64,000 bases of DNA from Streptomyces pseudovenezuelae (GTDB lineage Bacteria > Actinomycetota > Actinomycetes > Streptomycetales > Streptomycetaceae). Position numbers and translations under genes: made by a program. Below, piece after piece: positions 58,342 through 64,000 of this stretch; within the stretch, counting starts at the first letter, position 1; each line of letters begins with the position of its first letter. The notes under the pieces are model-generated. The model was not told the DNA's origin and made no database searches. It worked only from the letters and a program-made list of their open reading frames with translations. The stretch spans positions 1-64,000 of the forward strand of contig NZ_JARXVH010000031.1 in NCBI RefSeq assembly GCF_029892565.1, in the 5' to 3' direction.

Positions 58342-60810
58342 TCAGGAGCGCGCGAGCCGGGCCGCGAGATAGGGCGCGGTGGCGCTGCGGCGGGCCCTCG
58401 CCACCTTGGTCGGCGGGCCCGCCGCGACCACCCGCCCGCCCGCGTCGCCGCCGCCCGGCCCGAGGTCGATGACCCAGTCGGCGGTGGTGATCGTGTCAAG
58501 GTCGTGCTCGACAAGGACGACCGTGTTGCCGGCGTCGACGAGCCGGTGCAGCTGTCGCAGCAGAAGAGCGATGTCCGAGGGGTGCAGCCCCGCCGTCGGC
58601 TCGTCGAGCAGGTAGAGCGCGTGCCCGCGGCGGGCTCGCTGCAGTTCGGTGGCCAGTTTGATGCGTTGCGCCTCACCACCGCTGAGTTCCGTCGCGGGCT
58701 GGCCCAGCCGTAGGTACCCAAGTCCCACCTCGCGCAACGTCTCCAGACTGCGGGAGGCGGCCGGGACGGCGGACAGGAACTTGGCGGCGGCATCGACGGA
58801 CAGCGCCAGCACTTCCGCGATGTTCTTGCCGTGATAGGTGACTTCCAGCGTTTCGGCGTTGTACCGGGCGCCGTGGCAGGTCGGGCACGGCGCGTAGGTG
58901 CCGGGCAGGAACAGCAGTTCCACCGCGACGAATCCTTCGCCCTGGCAGGTCTCGCACCGGCCTTCGGGCACATTGAAGGAGAACCGCCCGGCCGAGTAGC
59001 CGCGCGCCCTGGCCTCGTCCGTCGCCGTGTACAGCTTGCGCACCGCGTCGAACATCCCCGTGTACGTGGCCAGGTTGGACCGGGGAGTTCGGCCGATGGG
59101 CCGTTGGTCGACCCGGACCAGCCGGTCGAACGACTCGACCCCCGACGCGTCCTGGACGTCGACCTCCAGCTGGGCCTCGTCGGGCTCCTCGGGTACGAGT
59201 CCGAGGTGGCCGCGGACGACCTCGGCGAGCACCTGCGTCACCAGCGTCGACTTTCCGGAACCGGACACGCCCGTCACCGCCGTCAGTACGCACAGCGGTA
59301 CGTCGACGGACACGTCGTGCAGATTGTGGCGGAAGACGCCGCGCAGGTGCAGCCAGCCGTGCGGTGTGCGCGGGCGGTGATCGAGCGGCGGGGTGCGCCC
59401 GAACAGATAGTGGCTCGTGGCCGACTCCCCCACCCGCTCAAGACCGGCGACCGGGCCGCTGTACAGCACGCGTCCGCCGCCCTCGCCCGCGCCGGGGCCG
59501 ATGTCGACCACCCAGTCCGCCCGCCGTACGACGTCCATGTCGTGCTCCACGACGAACAGCGAGTTGCCGGCCGCCTTGAGGCGGTCCAGCACGTCAAGGA
59601 GCGGTTCCGCGTCAGCGGGGTGCAGGCCCGCGGAGGGTTCGTCGAGGACGTAGACGACGCCGAACAGCCCCGAGCGCAGTTGGGTGGCGATCCGCAGGCG
59701 CTGCGCCTCGCCGGGCGACAGGGTCGTCGAGCGGCGCCCGAGGCTGAGATATCCGAGGCCCAGGTCGAGCAGTACGTCGACCCGCGCGACCAGATCGCCG
59801 CAGATCCGGACCGCAACCTCGGTCGTCTCCCCGGATCGGGCGGTCGACGTGGTGGCGTCGGCCTCGGACCGCCCCGCGACGGGCCGCAGCAGCGCCACGA
59901 CCTCGGTGAGCGGCATCGCGTTGATCTCGGCGATGGAACGTCCGGCGAAGGTCACGGCGAGCACCTCGGGCCGTAGTCCGCTGCCATGACACTCGGGGCA
60001 GGGCACACTCCTGACGAACCGGAGCGCCCGTTCGCGCATCCTCTCGCTCTTGGAGTCGGCGAGGACGTGCATGACGTGCTTGCGGGCGCTCCAGAACTTG
60101 CCCTGGTAGCCGTAGTCGACGCGGTCCTCCTCCGGCTCGATGTACACGGAGGGCTGCTCGTCCGTGTACAGCAGCCAGTCCCGGTCCTTCTTCCTGAGCC
60201 TGCGCCACGGTCGGTCGATGTCGATCCCCAGGCCGTTCACGACACTGCGCAGGTTGGCGCCCTGCCAGGCGCCCGGCCAGGCGGCGATCGCCCCCTCGCG
60301 GATGCTCAGCGAGGGGTCCGGCACGAGCAGGTCCTCGGCGACGTCGTGCACGACACCCAGTCCGTGGCACTCCGGGCAGGCGCCGGCGGCCGTGTTGGGT
60401 GAGAACGACTCGGCCTCCAGCCGCGCGGCTCCGGGCGGATAGGTGCCGGCGCGGGAGTACAGCATGCGCAGCAGATTGGACAGCGTCGTGATGGTGCCGA
60501 CCGTCGAGCGCGAGCTGGGCGACCCGCGTCGCTGCTGCAGGGCCACGGCCGGTGGCAGTCCGGTGATTTCCTGTACGTGCGGTGCGCCGACCTGTTGCAA
60601 CAGCCTTCGGGCGTACGGTGCAACGGACTCGAAGTAGCGCCGCTGGGCCTCCGCATAGAGCGTGCCGAACGCGAGCGAGGACTTGCCCGAACCGGAGACG
60701 CCGGTGAAGGCGACCATCGCGTCCCGCGGAACGTCGACGTCGATGTTCCGCAGATTGTTCTCACTGGCGCCCCGGACATGCACGAAGGAGTCGGTCGCGT
60801 CCTTGTTCAC
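58342..60810 (-). CDS. UvrA-like ABC ATPase (class II, short)
   Basis: This is an 822-residue tandem ABC protein of the UvrA family. Walker A motifs are GVSGSGKSSL and GVSGSGKSTL, signature sequences LSPGEAQRLRIA and LSGGEAQRIKLA, and Walker B regions VYVLDEPSAGLHP and LYLLDEPTAGLHP. Zinc-finger-like CPECHG pairs and CETCQG/CPTCHG are present. It is shorter than housekeeping UvrA (about 950 residues), so the UvrB-interacting segment is probably missing. Such proteins include DrrC-type drug-resistance ATPases of antibiotic clusters and orphan UvrA2. The start is GTG 60810. Link to the RiPP locus 7 kb away is unproven. Confidence 0.88.
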   Translation of the reverse strand: MNKDATDSFVHVRGASENNLRNIDVDVPRDAMVAFTGVSGSGKSSLAFGTLYAEAQRRYFESVAPYARRLLQQVGAPHVQEITGLPPAVALQQRRGSPSSRSTVGTITTLSNLLRMLYSRAGTYPPGAARLEAESFSPNTAAGACPECHGLGVVHDVAEDLLVPDPSLSIREGAIAAWPGAWQGANLRSVVNGLGIDIDRPWRRLRKKDRDWLLYTDEQPSVYIEPEEDRVDYGYQGKFWSARKHVMHVLADSKSERMRERALRFVRSVPCPECHGSGLRPEVLAVTFAGRSIAEINAMPLTEVVALLRPVAGRSEADATTSTARSGETTEVAVRICGDLVARVDVLLDLGLGYLSLGRRSTTLSPGEAQRLRIATQLRSGLFGVVYVLDEPSAGLHPADAEPLLDVLDRLKAAGNSLFVVEHDMDVVRRADWVVDIGPGAGEGGGRVLYSGPVAGLERVGESATSHYLFGRTPPLDHRPRTPHGWLHLRGVFRHNLHDVSVDVPLCVLTAVTGVSGSGKSTLVTQVLAEVVRGHLGLVPEEPDEAQLEVDVQDASGVESFDRLVRVDQRPIGRTPRSNLATYTGMFDAVRKLYTATDEARARGYSAGRFSFNVPEGRCETCQGEGFVAVELLFLPGTYAPCPTCHGARYNAETLEVTYHGKNIAEVLALSVDAAAKFLSAVPAASRSLETLREVGLGYLRLGQPATELSGGEAQRIKLATELQRARRGHALYLLDEPTAGLHPSDIALLLRQLHRLVDAGNTVVLVEHDLDTITTADWVIDLGPGGGDAGGRVVAAGPPTKVARARRSATAPYLAARLARS

Positions 60811-61189
60811 CGTCCCTGCTTACCTGATCGCGCCTCGAACCGCGCGGCAGGCGCCGTCACCGGGCCCCGCTCACACGAGCGTCGGGAGTATCCCGGATCC
60901 ATTTTCGATACACGGCCTTGGAACCACCGCGGACAGGTGCCCTCGACGGCCGGCTTCAGGATCTTGGAGTGCTTCGGGCAGAACCGGGATGCCGTCCTCG
61001 AACACCGTCTCCCCGTTGTCCGCCCTTCCCGAGGTTTTCGTCAGGCAGACCCTGCACGGTACGGACAGGAAAATCTGACCGTACCGCCCGCGCCTGCTGG
61101 GAGGGCTAGCGTGTCACGCGGCGTCGGCGATACCTCGGGGGCATCCTGTGGGCACGGGCGATCGCGGGGGCAGCCGACGAGAAGGAGTC
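60811..61189. other. Divergent region, no gene seen
   Basis: This is the 378-bp gap between the divergent UvrA-like gene and a membrane protein gene. No open frame with support is seen. It must hold both promoters. Confidence 0.45.
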
Positions 61190-62323
61190 ATGCCGATGTC
61201 GTCTCAGGGCGTTACGGTCGTGGCTCTCCTGGCGGATCCGGACGCGCCCACGGAGATCGCGCAGCGCATGGCCCGGATACTTCCCGCTCGGCTCGCCGAC
61301 AAGTCTGGCCAGGGGCGACGGTTCGACGTCGAGGTGGTCAGTGAGCCCTTCACCGCAGGGACCGAGGACCTGCCCACCTTGATGCGCCGGATCATGGACC
61401 GCGGAAGTGCGCAGAATTGGGACATCGTCGTGGCCCTCACCGACCTTCCGCTGCACTCACACGGGCACAAGCTCGTGGTGGATCTGAGCCACGAACACGG
61501 CTTGGCACTGCTGTCTCTTCCTACGCTGGGGGGCTTGCGGCTGCAGACGAGGGCCCGGCGGGCCGTGGAAGAAGCCGTGCTCAGTTTGGCGGATCCGCGG
61601 GCCTCCGGCGTCGAGGGACCTCCGCAGAGCCAGCCGTCGCTGGCTCCCTTTGTCAGTTGTTTCGCGCCTATTCACCCGGGCCAGGTCGGTGCGGAGGAGA
61701 CCGCTGATCTGCGGTACGTCGTCAGCGGGCCGCGCGGTTACCTGAGGGTGCTCGTCGGTATGGTCCGCGCCAACCGGCCGTGGCGCTTGGTGTCGGGCTT
61801 GTCCAAAGCCCTGGCGGCCGCACTCGCCACGGGTGCCGTCGCCACCGTGAACTCCACCATCTGGAGCCTGGCCGAGTCACTGAGCGCGCCGCGCCTCGTG
61901 ATCGCCACGGTCGGGTCTGTCGCGCTCATGATCGGTTGGCTGATCGTGGACGCGAATCTGTGGCACCGAACGGCAGAGCACTCTCCTGAGGCGAGACAAA
62001 GGGCAAGGCTCTACAACGCCTCGACGGTCATGACGGTGGGTATCGGGGTGCTCGTCTGCTACGTGAGTTTGATCGTCATCAACTTGGTGTGGGCCCTGTT
62101 CATCCTCAACGGCCAAGTGTTCGCCTCCACGACAGGAACCCCGCTTCACCCTGCGGAATACTGGACGTTGTCCTGGTTCGTCGCTTCGGTCGCCACGGTG
62201 GGCGGTGCGCTGGGATCAGGCTTGGAGAGCGACGAGGCGATCCGGGCAGCCGCCTACTCCAAGCGTGAGCAGGAACGCCGCCACATGCTTCAAGACGACG
62301 ACGGTGACCAGCTGGTGACCTGA
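61190..62323 (+). CDS. Membrane protein with N-terminal soluble domain
   Basis: This 377-residue protein starts at ATG 61190 behind GAAGGAG. The first 200 residues are soluble (GVTVVALLADPDAPTEIAQR, AQNWDIVVALTDLPLHSHGH, HGLALLSLPTLGGLRLQTRA), resembling an alpha/beta sensor-like fold. Four hydrophobic helices follow (GLSKALAAALATGAVATVNS, LVIATVGSVALMIGWLIVDA, GVLVCYVSLIVINLVWALFI, LSWFVASVATVGGALGSGL), then a charged tail EQERRHMLQDDDGDQLVT. I do not recognise the family; a membrane sensor or export-related role is possible. Confidence 0.8.
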   Translation: MPMSSQGVTVVALLADPDAPTEIAQRMARILPARLADKSGQGRRFDVEVVSEPFTAGTEDLPTLMRRIMDRGSAQNWDIVVALTDLPLHSHGHKLVVDLSHEHGLALLSLPTLGGLRLQTRARRAVEEAVLSLADPRASGVEGPPQSQPSLAPFVSCFAPIHPGQVGAEETADLRYVVSGPRGYLRVLVGMVRANRPWRLVSGLSKALAAALATGAVATVNSTIWSLAESLSAPRLVIATVGSVALMIGWLIVDANLWHRTAEHSPEARQRARLYNASTVMTVGIGVLVCYVSLIVINLVWALFILNGQVFASTTGTPLHPAEYWTLSWFVASVATVGGALGSGLESDEAIRAAAYSKREQERRHMLQDDDGDQLVT

Positions 62324-62887
62324 GTCGGAGATTCGTTGGTGATTGGTGGTCGGGGGTCGTCCGCGTACGAAGATTCCGCTGATCGATCGGTGCGTGGCTG
62401 TTTCGCAGCGAGGGCCGGCAGGGACCCGGACGGCACGCCGCCGGAGCGCCCAAGCTCCGCCTGGCAAGCCGGCGGCAGCACATGCCGGTGCCCGGCGCAG
62501 CGGGACGCAAGGTCCTTGGCCAGCGCCGCACCGCGGTCGAAGGTGCTCCGGTCCGGACCGGCCGAACCGATGCGGACGGTGGGCCAGTTGCAGGTCAGGG
62601 GCGTGCTGCGCCCGACGAACCGGGGATTGGCATTTCGGCAACACGTAGCCCGCGGCGCCGAATCGCGCGAGTGAACGAGTGGCCTCGCCTGCGCACGGTT
62701 AGGACGCGGGCCGGTAGGTGGCGGGCGGGCCGATCGTGCCCGTCCGCGGCTTGCGCCATGGCGCCTCGCCGCCGATATCGCGGTGTCCAGACCGGACTTG
62801 CGGATCGTGTCGACCAGCAACACGGCCCCGGCCTGCGAGACTGCTCAACGCCATCCCTTCCGGGGACCCGCTGGCGAGTTGGATTAG
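62324..62887. other. About 560 bp with no supported gene
   Basis: A minus-strand frame (about 62330-62650) reads FVGRSTPLTCNWPTVRIGSA, then DRGAALAKDLASRCAGHRHV and similar, but I cannot match it. The stretch may be decayed sequence. Confidence 0.4.
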
Positions 62888-63220
62888 GGACTCTACGACG
62901 AGGAGTTCTTCGACTGGAACCTGCGCCGGACCCGCGAAGTGGGCGCCTTGCTGCTGGGTCGGCGCACCTACGAGCACTTCGCCGACGTCTGGACCTCAAC
63001 CGCGGCCGCGGAGCGGATGCCCGAGGTCACGGCCTTACTGAACCAGGGATTGGTGGATGAGCTGCGGATCTTGCTGTATCCGGTGCTGCTAGGCCGCGGT
63101 CGGAGCCTGTACGCCGGCCTAAAGGACCGCATCGACCTGACAGCCGGGGCGGTGACGGCACGCCCATCGGGCAACGTCCTCCTGCGGTATCGGCCGCCCG
63201 GCCGCGCCGGGAACACCTAG
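62888..63220 (+). pseudogene. RibD/DHFR-type reductase with internal deletion
   Basis: The frame reads LYDEEFFDWNLRRTREVGAL, LLGRRTYEHFADVWTSTAAA and ERMPEVTALLNQ, then jumps to GLVDELRILLYPVLLGRGRS and AGLKDRIDLTAGAVTARPSG. In the RibD C-terminal (dihydrofolate-reductase-like) family, about 45-55 residues normally lie between these blocks (KYVVSRTL, DIxVxGSxxLxxxLLxH). The N-terminal start and this middle are missing; an in-frame TAG precedes the fragment (62885-62887). It is a deletion relic. Confidence 0.72.
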
Positions 63221-63566
63221 GGGTGGTTCAGGCGGTGCGACTGCGCGGTGTCTGGCTCGTTGATGTGGGCATGGTGCCAGAGGTCATGATCAAGCGGGCA
63301 AGCTCTAGCCGTTTTCAGCATCTTCCCCAGGCAGAGCAGTAGTAGTGCGAGCACGTCATGGCTATGATCCGGGCTGGAGAAAACTCCGCCGCGGGGGTGC
63401 ATCGCGTGCGGGGGCATTGTGTGCGATCGCCGCACCTTCACCTATCCGTCTACTTCAAGTCGGGGAATGACGAAAACGGGCCATCATTTTGAGATGGGCT
63501 TGACTTGCCAGGCGGCGATCGACGCTTCAACGTCTTATGCACGAGATAGAACGGGTGGGGGAACCT

Positions 63567-63938
63567 GTGAGAAAAACTCTTCGATCAAGCTTGACTGCCG
63601 CGCTGATGGCTATGGCAGCCCTCAGTCTCGCAATTCCGGGTGCTGCCGGCGCTACCGACAACTCCGCCAGTGCCGCCGCGTACTCGTACCGCTGCGCGAC
63701 GGGGTACGCGGAATCGCTGTCCGACGGCGTGAAAATCCGGACCGCGCCGATAAATGAAGCCGATGTCCTGGTGACCGTAAAAAAGGGCAACATTAGGCAG
63801 TGCGCTCCGGACTATTACGTTACCGGAGCCCGCTACAACGGGTGCGGGGTGTACGGCGCCAGCGCTTGGATCTACCTGTGGACCCCATACGGAAACGGCT
63901 ATTCCGCCATGACGTGTTGGGCTGACTCCGACTACTAG
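63567..63938 (+). CDS. Small secreted protein
   Basis: This is a 123-residue exported protein with a signal peptide (MRKTLRSSLTAALMAMAALS, cleavage near GAAGA or ATD). The mature part has Cys in SYRCATGYA, RQCAPDYYV, YNGCGVYG and MTCWAD, forming two likely disulfides. The VKIRTAPINEADVLVTVKKG segment looks SH3-like, as in bacterial SH3 secreted proteins. The start is GTG 63567 behind GGGGGA. Codon use is less GC-biased than neighbours (for example ATA, GTA, AAA), which suggests recent arrival. Confidence 0.75.
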   Translation: MRKTLRSSLTAALMAMAALSLAIPGAAGATDNSASAAAYSYRCATGYAESLSDGVKIRTAPINEADVLVTVKKGNIRQCAPDYYVTGARYNGCGVYGASAWIYLWTPYGNGYSAMTCWADSDY

Positions 63939-63946
63939 GCCCTGCC

Positions 63947-64000
63947 CTACGTGGTGGGGCGGACGAACCGCTTGTAGCAGCAGAGGGCGGCGGCGAGACC
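63947..64000 (-). mobile_element. Transposase C-terminus at the window edge
   Basis: The minus-strand frame ends GLAAALCCYKRFVRPTT with stop at 63947-63949, the typical tail of DDE transposases of the IS5 type. The rest of the gene, if present, lies beyond the window. Confidence 0.55.

Noticed and set aside
1..64000. CRISPR arrays, tRNA or rRNA genes, and phage integrase sites
   Set aside because: No regularly spaced identical repeats, cloverleaf sequences or rRNA motifs were seen.

Overview
The window is high-GC actinobacterial DNA and almost certainly comes from a Streptomyces. It has frequent GTG/TTG starts, GGAGG-type ribosome binding sites, DUF397/XRE pairs, stand-alone GHKL ATPases, GAF-ANTAR regulators, a SigB/F-type sigma factor, 67-residue cold-shock proteins and secreted Streptomyces-type proteins. 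At least sixteen decayed genes and six transposase remnants lie between intact operons, which fits an accessory region such as a chromosome arm or large plasmid.

Layout. 0-13 kb: an IS5-like remnant; a DUF397/XRE pair; a GHKL ATPase and two unknown proteins; an amine/amino-acid permease translationally coupled to a glutamine-synthetase-like enzyme and followed by two paralogous EEP-fold hydrolases; then an NDH-2-like flavoprotein with an ECF41-type sigma factor. 13-20 kb: a redox/hydrolase cassette (SDR, alpha/beta hydrolase, quinone reductase, TetR) and a second TetR-SDR divergon controlled by a perfect 23-bp inverted repeat. 20-31 kb: a Ku remnant; a cold-shock block (csp, DEAD-box helicase, CBS protein); stress and signalling genes (GvpU-like, GHKL, MerR, csp, SigB/F-like sigma factor, two GAF-ANTAR proteins and a frameshifted STAS gene). 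31-40 kb: a Fic-type toxin-antitoxin pair, a DNA-ligase fragment, an atypical thioredoxin, a PucR-type regulator divergent from a ferredoxin-reductase/acyl-desaturase operon, and a LysR regulator divergent from an IMPase-like protein and an F420-reductase-like protein.

41-51.7 kb holds the most striking locus, a ribosomally synthesised peptide (RiPP) cluster. It has a 50-residue precursor with no cysteine and a C-terminal Asp, two probable cobalamin-type radical SAM enzymes, a DUF692/MNIO-type iron oxidase with a partner protein, a full-length LanB dehydratase with no LanC, a DUF5825-like protein and a Stf0-like sulfotransferase. The five biosynthetic genes after the precursor are chained by ATGA stop/start overlaps or very short gaps. 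I do not recognise this combination as a characterised pathway.

51.8-64 kb is mostly decayed genes (DtxR, GNAT, HNH nuclease, aldo/keto reductase, RibD-type reductase, transposases). Apparently intact genes there are an FG-GAP secreted protein, a spore-associated-protein-like secreted protein, a third cold-shock gene, a UvrA-like ABC ATPase, a four-helix membrane protein and a small secreted protein. All assignments come from reading the sequence; no database search was run.
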